In this document: positions 46,038-56,860 of the stretch, in pieces
How positions within the stretch are numbered: the first letter of the stretch is position 1
How the letters are laid out: each line of letters opens with the position of its first letter
Assembly: GCF_006088715.1 (NCBI RefSeq)
Contig: NZ_CP030771.1
Location: forward strand, 2,604,001-2,668,000
DNA from: Streptomyces sp. YIM 121038
GTDB lineage: Bacteria > Actinomycetota > Actinomycetes > Streptomycetales > Streptomycetaceae
Length of the DNA stretch: 64,000 bases
Direction: 5' to 3'
The notes under the pieces: generated by a model
What the model was told of the DNA's origin: nothing
What the model saw: the letters and a program-made list of their open reading frames with translations, nothing else
The model's database searches: none
Program-made: the position numbers and the translations under genes

Positions 46038-46829
46038 TCAGCCCTCTCCGAAGGCGCCGTGCCGTCCCGCTCCGGCGGTGAAACGGGCGGCGCCTTCGGC
46101 TGCTTCCGCGAGCGCGTGCAGGCCGTGCCGCAACTCGCCCGCCAGCGCCTGCTGTTCGGGCAGCCCGTGCTGTTCACGGACGGAGAGCCGGTCGTGCCGC
46201 AGACAGGTCTGCGGGAACGCGGCGATCTCGGCGGCCAGCCGCTCGGCTGCGGCACGGGCGGTGCCCGGCGGTACGACGCGACTGACGAGCCCCATCCCGA
46301 GGGCCTCGGCGGCGTCCACGGGCCGGCCGGTGAGGATCAGGTCGAGGGCGCGGCCCTCGCCGATGATCCGGGGCAGGCGTACCGTCCCGCCGTCGATGAG
46401 CGGCACGCCCCAGCGGCGGCAGAACACGCCGAGCACGGCGTCGTCCTCGACGACCCGCAGATCGCACCAGAGGGCCAGCTCCAGGCCACCCGCGACGGCG
46501 TGCCCCGAGATCGCGGCGATGACGGGCTTGGTGAGCGCGAGCCGGGTGGGCCCCATGGGGCCGTCGTGCGCGCCGTCCACCTCGGCGACGTCGTTGCCCT
46601 CCGGCGTGCCCATCGCCTTGAGGTCGGCGCCCGCGCAGAAGGTGCCGCCTTCGCCCCACAGGACGGCGACGGACGCTTCCGGGTCGGCGTCGAAGGCGCG
46701 GAAGGCGTCGGCCAGGGCGCGGGCGGTGGGGCCGTCGACGGCGTTGCGCACGTCCGGTCGGGAGAGGACCACGGTGGTGACGGGTCCGCTCCGTTCGACA
46801 CGGACGGCGGGCCCTGCGGGTGTGGGCAT
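46038..46829 (-). CDS. Enoyl-CoA hydratase/isomerase (crotonase) family protein
   Basis: 263 residues. The crotonase fold shows the oxyanion-hole segments GEGGTFCAGADLKAMG and ISGHAVAGGLELALWCDLRV. At the catalytic region FCRRWGVPLIDGGTVRLPRI the usual acidic residues partly differ, so hydratase versus other activity is uncertain. It acts on a CoA thioester in the cytoplasm. No fatty-acid genes are adjacent. Confidence 0.92.
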   Translation of the reverse strand: MPTPAGPAVRVERSGPVTTVVLSRPDVRNAVDGPTARALADAFRAFDADPEASVAVLWGEGGTFCAGADLKAMGTPEGNDVAEVDGAHDGPMGPTRLALTKPVIAAISGHAVAGGLELALWCDLRVVEDDAVLGVFCRRWGVPLIDGGTVRLPRIIGEGRALDLILTGRPVDAAEALGMGLVSRVVPPGTARAAAERLAAEIAAFPQTCLRHDRLSVREQHGLPEQQALAGELRHGLHALAEAAEGAARFTAGAGRHGAFGEG

Positions 46830-46921
46830 GTCGTACGTCTCCCTGGCGGTCGTACGGGTGCCAGGACCGGGCCCGGCCCTGGCCGCCTCAGCCGATCACG
46901 GCGGCATGCCGCGCGACAAGA

Positions 46922-47002
46922 CAGGGGCGCGCCGTCCTTGCGGAGGGCGCGCCCCTGGTGCACGTCCGGACCGCGCGACCCGGACGCGGCCGGGTCGCGC
47001 GG
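46922..47002 (-). terminator. Two tandem terminator hairpins after uvrA
   Basis: The first is a 13-bp stem (46971-46983 with 46990-47002). The second is a 12-bp stem (46922-46933 with 46946-46957). Both are perfect. Confidence 0.85.
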
Positions 47003-47017
47003 CCCGGCCTCTCGCGG

Positions 47018-50143
<3,126 letters not shown>

Positions 50144-50198
50144 GCCGGTCCGCACCTTTCTTGAGAGAAGTGACAGGGGCGGGGCCCCCGTCCTTCAC

Positions 50199-50221
50199 AG
50201 ACTAGGGCGACCCACTGACAA
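50199..50221 (-). promoter_or_regulatory. PafBC (RecA-NDp) promoter of uvrA
   Basis: TTGTCAGTG (50213-50221), 8 bp, then TAGTCT (50199-50204): a perfect match to the DNA-damage motif. It is preceded by CCGGCA as in uvrB. The leader is about 50 nt. Confidence 0.85.
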
Positions 50222-50364
50222 TGCCGGGCCGGATCCTGTGGTTGGTGAAACCAGGACCATCAAGAGTGCCCGATGCTTCTGTCGAGCGTATAGCACGGAC
50301 ATTCGATTTGAGGGGGTGGTCGGCCGCCTTCACCCGAACGTGTGGCGGGGCTATCGTCTGGCCC

Positions 50365-51072
50365 ATGATTGATCATGTGCGCGACCTGGCGTCTGTACGT
50401 GACGCGACCGAAAGGCTGCTGAGCGCAGTCTCCTCATGGGACAACGCCGCGGCCGCCGAGCCGTCACGGCTTCCGGGCTGGAGCCGTGGCCACGTCCTCA
50501 CCCACCTCGCGCGGAACGCCGACGCTCTGGTGAACGTTCTCGCAGGCCGCCCCATGTACACGAGCGCCGAGGCCCGCGACGGCGACATCGAGCGGGGCGC
50601 GCCGCGGCCCCTGGCCGAGCAGATCGAGGACCTGCGGCTCTCCGCGGCCCGCTTCCAGGACGAGGCCGACCGGCCCGCGGACTGGTCCCGGACGGTGGAG
50701 CTGCGCAACGGCGTCACGGACTCCGCGTCCCGGGTGCCGTTCCGGCGGTGGATCGAGATGGAGCTGCACCACGTGGACCTGGGCGTGGGGTACGAGCTGG
50801 AGGACCTGCCCGCCGACTTCGTGGAGCGCGAGATCGACTTCCTCACGGCCCGCTTCCTGGGGAAGGCCGACGTCCCCGCGACCCGTGTCACCGACGGCAC
50901 GCGCGCGTGGGGCACGGGCCGCGCCCCGGAGAGCCCGGACAAGCCCGAGGTCACCGTCAGCGGCCCGGCACCCGCCCTGCTCGGCTGGCTCGCGGGCCGC
51001 CGCGACCCGGCGGAGCTCGCCGCCGCCCTGACCGTCGAAGGCGGTCCGCTCCCCTCCCTGCCCGCGCTCTAG
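50365..51072 (+). CDS. DinB-fold, maleylpyruvate isomerase-family protein
   Basis: 235 residues. The four-helix metal-binding N-domain shows RLPGWSRGHVLTHLARNADALVN and the second metal site RRWIEMELHHVDLGVGYELED; the C-terminal SCP2-like domain is short. Characterised relatives include mycothiol-dependent maleylpyruvate isomerase and mycothiol transferases, so a mycothiol-linked reaction is likely. TATCGT ends 7 nt before the ATG (leaderless). The metallo-hydrolase gene starts 20 bp on. Confidence 0.88.
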   Translation: MIDHVRDLASVRDATERLLSAVSSWDNAAAAEPSRLPGWSRGHVLTHLARNADALVNVLAGRPMYTSAEARDGDIERGAPRPLAEQIEDLRLSAARFQDEADRPADWSRTVELRNGVTDSASRVPFRRWIEMELHHVDLGVGYELEDLPADFVEREIDFLTARFLGKADVPATRVTDGTRAWGTGRAPESPDKPEVTVSGPAPALLGWLAGRRDPAELAAALTVEGGPLPSLPAL

Positions 51073-51092
51073 GACGGATTAGGCTGACTTCC

Positions 51093-51749
51093 ATGACGTA
51101 CAGCGGAGCGGTGAAGGTCGGCGGACCCGCGGACGTGCACGAGCTGCGGGACCTGATGATCTCGAAGGTCGCGGTCGGGCCGATGAACAACAACGCCTAT
51201 CTGCTGCGCTGTCGGGCCACCGACGAGCAGCTCCTGATCGACGCGGCGAACGAGCCCCGGACCCTGCTGACCCTGATCGGCGACGACGGCATCGCGGCCG
51301 TCGTCACCACCCACCAGCACGGCGACCACTGGCAGGCCCTGGAGGAGGTCGTCGGGGCGACGGGCGCACGGACGTACGCGGGCCGCGAGGACGCCGAGGG
51401 CATCCCGGTGCCGACGCAGGTCCTCGTCGACGACGGCGACACGATCGAATTCGGCCGGATCTCGCTCACCGCGCGCCATCTCGTGGGGCACACGCCGGGC
51501 TCCATCGCCCTCGTCTACGACGACCCGCACGGCCATCCGCACGTCTTCACGGGCGACTGCCTCTTCCCCGGGGGCGTCGGCAACACGTGGAAGGACCCGG
51601 AGCGGTTCGCGAGCCTCATCGACGACGTCGAGACGAAGATCTTCGGCACGCTTCCGGACGAGACCTGGGTGTACCCCGGGCACGGCGACGACACGACGCT
51701 CGGCGCGGAGCGCCCGCACCTGCCGGAGTGGCGCGAGCGCGGCTGGTGA
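51093..51749 (+). CDS. Metallo-beta-lactamase-fold hydrolase (glyoxalase II-like)
   Basis: 218 residues. The metal ligands are the THQHGDHWQAL motif (HxHxDH), H in HLVGHTPGSIAL, D in FTGDCLFPGG and H in YPGHGDDT. The layout resembles glyoxalase II and persulfide dioxygenase. With the mycothiol-type neighbour it may act on thiol adducts (inference). TAGGCT ends 7 nt before the ATG, so it has its own leaderless promoter. Confidence 0.93.
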   Translation: MTYSGAVKVGGPADVHELRDLMISKVAVGPMNNNAYLLRCRATDEQLLIDAANEPRTLLTLIGDDGIAAVVTTHQHGDHWQALEEVVGATGARTYAGREDAEGIPVPTQVLVDDGDTIEFGRISLTARHLVGHTPGSIALVYDDPHGHPHVFTGDCLFPGGVGNTWKDPERFASLIDDVETKIFGTLPDETWVYPGHGDDTTLGAERPHLPEWRERGW

Positions 51750-51756
51750 GCCGGTG

Positions 51757-51782
51757 GGCGGCGCCGGTTCCCCGGCGCCGCC
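51757..51782. terminator. Bidirectional terminator between convergent genes
   Basis: A perfect 11-bp stem (51757-51767 with 51772-51782) with a 4-nt loop is nearly flush with the aroQ stop. Confidence 0.85.
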
Positions 51783-51783
51783 G

Positions 51784-52245
51784 TCAGCCCCGCGTCACCA
51801 GCGCGGCCACCCGCTCCACCCCGAAGACGTAGCCCTGCACCCCGCAGCCCGCGATGACGCCGTCGGCGCGCTGCGAGACGTACGAGTGGTGCCGGAAGGC
51901 CTCCCGCTGGTGGATGTTGGAGATGTGGACCTCCACCACCGGCATGCCGTCACAGGTGTTGAGCGCGTCCAGGATCGCGACGGACGTGTGGGAGTAGGCG
52001 GCGGGGTTGATGACGATGCCCACGTGGTGCTCGCGCGCCTCGTGGATCCAGTCCACCAGCTCGCCCTCGTGGTTGGACTGCCTGAGGTCGACCGTCCCGC
52101 CGTGCGCCGCGGCCGCCTCGGCGCAGCGGACCTCGACGTCGGCGAGCGTGTCGGTGCCGTAGATCTCCGGCTGCCGCTTGCCCAGGAGGTTCAGGTTGGG
52201 CCCGTTCAGGATCATGATCGGGGCGGTGGCGAGGGTGTGGGGCAC
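51784..52245 (-). CDS. aroQ: Type II 3-dehydroquinate dehydratase
   Basis: 153 residues from GTG 52245. The signature [21 protein letters not shown] carries the catalytic Tyr and Arg region. The segment [17 protein letters not shown] and the catalytic His in [18 protein letters not shown] match AroQ. It acts in the shikimate pathway or in quinate use. The rest of the aro genes are elsewhere. Confidence 0.96.
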   Translation of the reverse strand: MPHTLATAPIMILNGPNLNLLGKRQPEIYGTDTLADVEVRCAEAAAAHGGTVDLRQSNHEGELVDWIHEAREHHVGIVINPAAYSHTSVAILDALNTCDGMPVVEVHISNIHQREAFRHHSYVSQRADGVIAGCGVQGYVFGVERVAALVTRG

Positions 52246-52467
52246 AGGGTCCTCCGTGCGTCGGGCTGCTGCTCACAGACGGTCTATCACGGCGCGCCAC
52301 AGGCCGATCGGCATGGTGCGCCACCGGATTCCGCACGGTGCGTCACGGGTCCCCGAAGGGCGCGTGGCAGGCTTTCCGGCCGCCCTGCGCCCACAGGGCC
52401 GTCGTGGCGCGTCACGGGCCCTTTATCGCGGTGCGGGTGCCGGGCGGCCCGACGTACGCTGCCGGGC

Positions 52468-52842
52468 ATGACGCCGCCCCAGGAGCCGCCCCGCTACCCC
52501 CCGAAGCCACGGCCGGGTGACCGCGTGGCGGTCGTCTCGCCGTCCTCCGGACTGCCGGAACTCTTCCCGCTGCCCTTCGACCTGGGACTCGCGCGCCTGC
52601 AAGGACAGTTCCACCTGGAGCCGGTGGAGTACCCGACGACGCGCAAGATGGGCTCCTCGCCGCGCGAGCGGGCCGAGGACCTGCACGCCGCGTTCGCCGA
52701 CCCGACGGTGAAGGCCGTCATCGCGAGCATCGGGGGCGACGACCGAGCCGGGCGAGGGCTGGACCTGGCACCTGCCCGAGGGCGCCGAGCGGGTCGTGGA
52801 CGGGTGGACGGCTCGCAGAGGCGCATCACGGTCACGTACTGA
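52468..52842 (+). pseudogene. Decayed S66-family LD-carboxypeptidase
   Basis: The frame encodes the S66 N-terminus (KPRPGDRVAVVSPSSGLPEL, then ERAEDLHAAFADPTVKAVIA, SIGGDD) for about 92 residues against a family length near 340. It then joins sequence whose other frame reads EPGEGWTWHLPEGAERVVDG, a typical S66 C-terminus. An 8-bp tandem duplication (GTGGACGG twice, about 52797-52812) shifts back to the true ending SQRRITVTY. So a large internal deletion plus a small duplication destroyed it, while the leaderless promoter (TACGCT, 52455-52460) is intact. Confidence 0.75.
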
Positions 52843-52870
52843 AGCACTTCCCGTAACCGCCCCGCACGGT

Positions 52871-52917
52871 GGGGTGTTGACGGAACGTGCACACCAGTGA
52901 CTCTCCGTCAACACCCC
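52871..52917 (+). other. 14-bp hairpin enclosing the MHS transporter start codon
   Basis: Arms 52871-52884 and 52904-52917 are perfect complements; the 19-nt loop holds GTG 52887. It may limit translation or bind a regulator. Confidence 0.65.
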
Positions 52918-54200
52918 CGGTGGGGGCCGCCCCGTCGCTGCCGCGGCTCGCCGCCGCCTCGCTCGCGGGGACCGCCATCGAGTTCTACGACTTCTTCGTC
53001 TACGGCACCGCGGCCGCGCTCGTGCTCGGGCCGCTGTTCTTCCCGACGTTCTCGCCCCTGGCGGGCACGCTCGCCGCGTTCGCGACGTTCGGGGTCGGCT
53101 TCGTGGCCCGGCCGCTGGGGTCCGTCGTCTTCGGGCACGTCGGCGACCGGCACGGCCGGCGGCCCGTCCTGGTGATCTCCCTGCTCATGACGGGCCTCGC
53201 CACCGTCGCCGTCGGCTGCGTACCGACGTACGAGTCGATCGGCGCCGCCGCTCCCCTGCTGCTGCTCGTCCTGCGGTTCGTGCAGGGTGTGGGTCTCGGC
53301 GGCGAGTGGGGCGGTGCGGTGCTCCTGGCGGCCGAGCACGCGCCCGCCGAGCGGCGCGGGCTGTGGGCGAGCTTTCCGCAGATCGGCCCCGCGATCGGCT
53401 TCCTGTTCGCCAACGGCATCACCCTGGGGCTCTCGGTGACGCTCACGGAGGCGCAGTTCGCGTCCTGGGGGTGGCGGATTCCGTTCTGGGTGGCGGGGCT
53501 GCTCGCGGCGGCCGGGCTCGCGCTGCGCGCCTCCCTGGAGGAGAGCCCGGACTTCCTCGGCGTGCGCGAGCCCGCGCGCGTGCCGCTCGCCGAGGTGGCG
53601 CGCGGCCACTGGCGGCTCGTCCTGCTCACGGCGGGTGCCCTCGCGGTCGGGTACGCGGTGTTCTACGCCGTGACGACGTGGTCGCTGGCCTACGGCGTGG
53701 AACGGCTCGGCGTGAGCCGCACGGTGATGTTGGTGTGCGTGATGGCGGCCGTCGTCGCCATGGGGGCGCTGACGCCCGTGTCGGCGCACCTGGGCGACCG
53801 CTACGGGCGGCGTCCGCTGTGTCTGCTCGGGTGCGCGGCGATCGTCCTGTGGATGTTCCCGATGGTGGCGCTCCTGGCGACGGGCGAGCCGCTGCTGATG
53901 TTCCTCGGCTTCCTGGTGGCCCTGCTCGCGTTCACGACCATGTTCGGGGTGGTCGCGGCCTATCTGCCGGAGCTGTACGAGCCCCGTGTGCGCTGCACGG
54001 GGGCCGCGGTGGGCTACAACCTCGCCGGGGTGCTCGGCGGCGCCCTGACGCCGCTCGTGGCGACGGCGGCGGCCCGCGGCACGGGCACGCCCTGGGGCGT
54101 GGCGGCGTATCTGACGGCCGTGGCGGTGCTGAGCCTCGGCTGCTTCGCGCTGCTGCCGGAGACGCGGCCCGCGGGCCGGGCGGTGCCGGTCACCGGGTGA
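52887..54200 (+). CDS. MHS-family MFS transporter (metabolite/H+ symporter)
   Basis: 437 residues from GTG 52887. It has twelve helices and the MHS hallmarks IEFYDFFVYGTAAALVLGPLFFP, GDRHGRRPVLVIS after helix 2, LRFVQGVGLGGEWGGAVLLA and DRYGRRPL in the second half. Relatives take up shikimate, proline/betaine, citrate or dicarboxylates. The nearby aroQ makes shikimate or quinate plausible, but sequence alone cannot decide. The start codon lies in a hairpin loop and lacks a good ribosome binding site, so the start is less certain. Confidence 0.93.
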   Translation: MHTSDSPSTPPVGAAPSLPRLAAASLAGTAIEFYDFFVYGTAAALVLGPLFFPTFSPLAGTLAAFATFGVGFVARPLGSVVFGHVGDRHGRRPVLVISLLMTGLATVAVGCVPTYESIGAAAPLLLLVLRFVQGVGLGGEWGGAVLLAAEHAPAERRGLWASFPQIGPAIGFLFANGITLGLSVTLTEAQFASWGWRIPFWVAGLLAAAGLALRASLEESPDFLGVREPARVPLAEVARGHWRLVLLTAGALAVGYAVFYAVTTWSLAYGVERLGVSRTVMLVCVMAAVVAMGALTPVSAHLGDRYGRRPLCLLGCAAIVLWMFPMVALLATGEPLLMFLGFLVALLAFTTMFGVVAAYLPELYEPRVRCTGAAVGYNLAGVLGGALTPLVATAAARGTGTPWGVAAYLTAVAVLSLGCFALLPETRPAGRAVPVTG

Positions 54201-54209
54201 CCGGCACCG
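54181..54209. terminator. Palindrome over the MHS transporter stop codon
   Basis: Perfect 14-bp arms (54181-54194 with 54196-54209) around one G include the TGA. It probably acts as a terminator between convergent genes. Confidence 0.7.
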
Positions 54210-54232
54210 GGTGACGGGCACCGCCCCGCCGC

Positions 54233-55375
54233 TCACGGGTTCATGGCCAGCTCCAGATAGGCCGCGAAGAGCACCAGGTGGACGCCGCCCTGAAGGAGCG
54301 TGGCCCGGCCCGGCACGACGGTGAGCGTGCTGACGCCGACCGTGAGCAGGAGCAGCACCATGTGGGTCGAGCTGAGCCCGAGCACGAGCGGCCCGGTCAG
54401 CCACACGGAGGCGATGGCGACGGCCGGGATGGTCAGGCCGATGCTGGCCATCGCCGAGCCGAGGGCCAGGTTCAGGCTGGTCTGCACGCGGTTGCGGCGG
54501 GCGGCGCGCACGGCCGCGATGGTCTCCGGGAGCAGCACGAGCAGGGCGATGATCACGCCGACGACGGCGTGCGGCAGGCCCGCGGACTCCACGCCCGACT
54601 CGATGGTCGGCGACACGCCCTTGGCGAGGCCGACGACGCCGACCAGGGCGAGCGCGAGCAGCCCGAGGCTGATCCGGGTGGTGCGGGCGGAGGGGCCCTC
54701 GGCGTGGTCGTCGGTGTCGAGGACGTCGCCGTCCTTGGTGACCGGCAGGAAGTAGTCGCGGTGGCGCACGGTCTGGGTCGCCACGAACAGGCCATACAGG
54801 ACGAGTGAGGCCAGGGCCGCGAAGGTGAGCTGCGAGGTGGAGAACTCCGGGCCCGGCTTGGACGTCGTGAACGTCGGCAGGACCAGGCTGAGCGTGGCCA
54901 GCGTGGCGACCGTCGCGAGGGCCGCCCCGGTGCCCTCGGGGTTGAAGACGGCGACGCGGTGCCGCAGGGCCGCGGTGAGCAGGCAGAGGCCCACTATGCC
55001 GTTGCAGGTGATCATCACGGCGGCGAAGACGGTGTCCCGGGCCAGGGTGGAGCTCTTGTCGCCGCCGTCGGCCATCAGGGTGACGATCAGGGCCACCTCG
55101 ATGATCGTCACGGCGACGGCGAGGACCAGGGAGCCGAACGGTTCGCCCACGCGGTGCGCGATGACCTCGGCGTGGTGCACCGCGGCGAGCACGGCCCCCG
55201 CGAGGACCACCGTCACCAGGGCGACGACGCCACCGGGGAGTTCCCGCCCCCACGTGCAGGCGAGCAGGACGACTCCGAGAACGGGCACTGCTGCCGTCCA
55301 CCGCGAGGCGATGGTCCGGAGTCCAGGGATCATGCCTTCGATGCTGCCCCGCGCGCGGGAGGGCCGCGACTCCAT
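54233..55375 (-). CDS. Calcium/cation:proton antiporter (CaCA family)
   Basis: 380 residues from ATG 55375, with GAGAGGAA at ideal spacing. It has about eleven helices with the two alpha-repeat acidic motifs LAVAVTIIEVALIVTLM and LVLLPETIAAVRAARRNRVQ, as in ChaA-type antiporters. It exports Ca2+ or other cations across the membrane. It lies downstream of terC on the same strand; a hairpin separates them. Confidence 0.93.
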   Translation of the reverse strand: MESRPSRARGSIEGMIPGLRTIASRWTAAVPVLGVVLLACTWGRELPGGVVALVTVVLAGAVLAAVHHAEVIAHRVGEPFGSLVLAVAVTIIEVALIVTLMADGGDKSSTLARDTVFAAVMITCNGIVGLCLLTAALRHRVAVFNPEGTGAALATVATLATLSLVLPTFTTSKPGPEFSTSQLTFAALASLVLYGLFVATQTVRHRDYFLPVTKDGDVLDTDDHAEGPSARTTRISLGLLALALVGVVGLAKGVSPTIESGVESAGLPHAVVGVIIALLVLLPETIAAVRAARRNRVQTSLNLALGSAMASIGLTIPAVAIASVWLTGPLVLGLSSTHMVLLLLTVGVSTLTVVPGRATLLQGGVHLVLFAAYLELAMNP

Positions 55376-55391
55376 ACGTTCCTCTCTATGC

Positions 55392-55428
55392 GGAAGCGGT
55401 GCACAGTCGAGGACTGTGCACCGCTTCC
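55392..55428 (-). terminator. Hairpin between terC and the antiporter gene
   Basis: A perfect 17-bp stem (55392-55408 with 55412-55428) with a 3-nt loop lies 74 bp past the terC stop. Nearby, CTACGGAGAGG occurs twice, the second copy inside a small palindrome. Confidence 0.8.
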
Positions 55429-55502
55429 GGTGGTTCGTTTCAGCGGTACCCGCTCCCTACGGAGAGGGGCACCTTCGTACTGCCTCTCTACGGAGAGGGT
55501 GG

Positions 55503-56510
55503 TTACGCCTCGATGCTGTCCTTCTGGGCGTCGTCCTTGCCGGTCTCCGCGGCGGCCGCATCGCGCTCCTGCTGCTTCTTGGAGGCCATGAGGCTGGTGA
55601 TCGTCGTGATGACGAGGACACCGCAGATGACGCCGAGCGAGACCGGGATGGAGATCTCGGGGACGTGCACCCCGTTCTCGTGCAAGGCGTGCAGGACGAG
55701 CTTCACGCCGATGAAGCCGAGGATCACCGACAGGCCGTAGCTGAGGTGGACCAGCTTCCTCAGGAGACCGCCGATGAGGAAGTACAGCTGACGCAGGCCC
55801 ATCAGGGCGAAGGCGTTGGCGGTGAAGACGATGTACGGGTCCTGGGTGAGGCCGAAGATCGCGGGGATGGAGTCCATCGCGAACAGCACGTCGGTGGTGC
55901 CGATGGCGAGCATGACGACCATGAGGGGCGTCATGATGCGCTTGCCGTTCTTCCGGACGAACAGCTTCGTGCCCTCGTAGCGGTCCGAGACGCCGAACTT
56001 CTTCTCGATGGACTTCAGGAGGCGGTTCTCCTCCCAGTCCTCTTCCTCCTCGTCGGCGCGCGCCTCCTGGATGAGCTTCCAGGCGGTGTAGATCAGGAAG
56101 GCACCGAAGATGTAGAAGACCCAGGAGAAGTTGGCGATGACCGCGGCGCCGGCGGCGATGAAGATCGCTCGCAGGACCAGCGCGATCAGCACGCCGAACA
56201 GCAGCACGCGCTGCTGGAGGTGGGAGGGCACCGAGAACTTCGCCATGATCAGGATGAAGACGAAGAGGTTGTCGACGCTCAGCGACTTCTCGGTGATGAA
56301 GCCCGCGAAGAACTCGCCGGAGGCCTGGCTCTCGCCCGCGATCAGCAGGCCGAGCCCGAAGAGCGCGGCGAGCACGATCCAGACGATCGTCCAGATTCCG
56401 GCTTCCTTGATCGACACATCGTGCGGCTTGCGCCCGATGAAGAAGTCGACCGCGATCAGGGCACACAGACCGAGAACGGTCGTCACCCACAGGGTCATTG
56501 AAACGTCCAC
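55503..56510 (-). CDS. terC: TerC/Alx-family membrane protein (probable Mn exporter)
   Basis: 335 residues from GTG 56510, with GCCGGAGG 5 nt upstream. About nine helices carry the TerC acidic motifs IAVDFFIGRKPHDVS, FFAGFITEKSLSVDNLFVFI and LAIGTTDVLFAMDSIPAIF. Relatives (Alx, YkoY) move manganese, and many are controlled by the yybP-ykoY riboswitch, a candidate for which lies in the leader here. The cytoplasmic loop EARADEEEEDWEENRLL is acidic. Confidence 0.95.
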   Translation of the reverse strand: MDVSMTLWVTTVLGLCALIAVDFFIGRKPHDVSIKEAGIWTIVWIVLAALFGLGLLIAGESQASGEFFAGFITEKSLSVDNLFVFILIMAKFSVPSHLQQRVLLFGVLIALVLRAIFIAAGAAVIANFSWVFYIFGAFLIYTAWKLIQEARADEEEEDWEENRLLKSIEKKFGVSDRYEGTKLFVRKNGKRIMTPLMVVMLAIGTTDVLFAMDSIPAIFGLTQDPYIVFTANAFALMGLRQLYFLIGGLLRKLVHLSYGLSVILGFIGVKLVLHALHENGVHVPEISIPVSLGVICGVLVITTITSLMASKKQQERDAAAAETGKDDAQKDSIEA

Positions 56511-56514
56511 TGCG

Positions 56515-56663
56515 CCTCCGGCGTCGTACGGCTACTGATCAGCGTCGTCGCTGCCGGAGGTCTCTTCCACCCGGGCGCCCTCGGCGCCTGGCGGGCCGAC
56601 GCCCCGGGACCGATGGCGGTCCGTATTGACGGGCACGTCGCGTATGGAGTACTCCCCTCCGCA
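56515..56663 (-). ncRNA. Candidate yybP-ykoY manganese riboswitch in the terC leader
   Basis: On the minus strand the leader begins with the P1 strand TGCGGAGG (56663-56656) joined to the conserved GGGGAGTA. It continues with CGTCAATACGG and ends with GAGACCTCCGGC, the conserved GAGACC followed by the P1 3' strand (56560-56553). CCTCCGGC is perfectly complementary to the terC Shine-Dalgarno GCCGGAGG (56522-56515). Ligand-stabilised P1 should therefore free the ribosome site and switch translation on when Mn is high. The aptamer is about 112 nt. Confidence 0.8.
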
Positions 56664-56669
56664 CACAGA

Positions 56670-56699
56670 AGCCTACGCGAAAGACCAAGGTTTGGTAAA
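56670..56699 (-). promoter_or_regulatory. terC promoter
   Basis: -35 TTTACC (56694-56699), an 18-bp spacer and -10 TAGGCT (56670-56675). Transcription would start about 7 nt on, right at the riboswitch 5' end. Confidence 0.65.
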
Positions 56700-56820
56700 G
56701 GCCACGGCAAACGGCCGCCAAATAACGAGGTCAGGGCCGCTCCTGGTCACTTAGTCGACATGCGGATCACTCGTCAGGAGCGTGCTCGCGCGTCGACGGC
56801 GGATGGGAGGGGCGGCCCTC

Positions 56821-56847
56821 GGCGCGGCGGCGGGAGGCCGCCGCGCC
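56821..56847 (-). terminator. Terminator after the TerD fusion gene
   Basis: A perfect 11-bp stem (56821-56831 with 56837-56847) with a 5-nt loop lies 14 bp past the stop. Nothing else was recognised between 56700 and 56820. Confidence 0.8.
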
Positions 56848-56860
56848 TCGGCGGGAGGGC

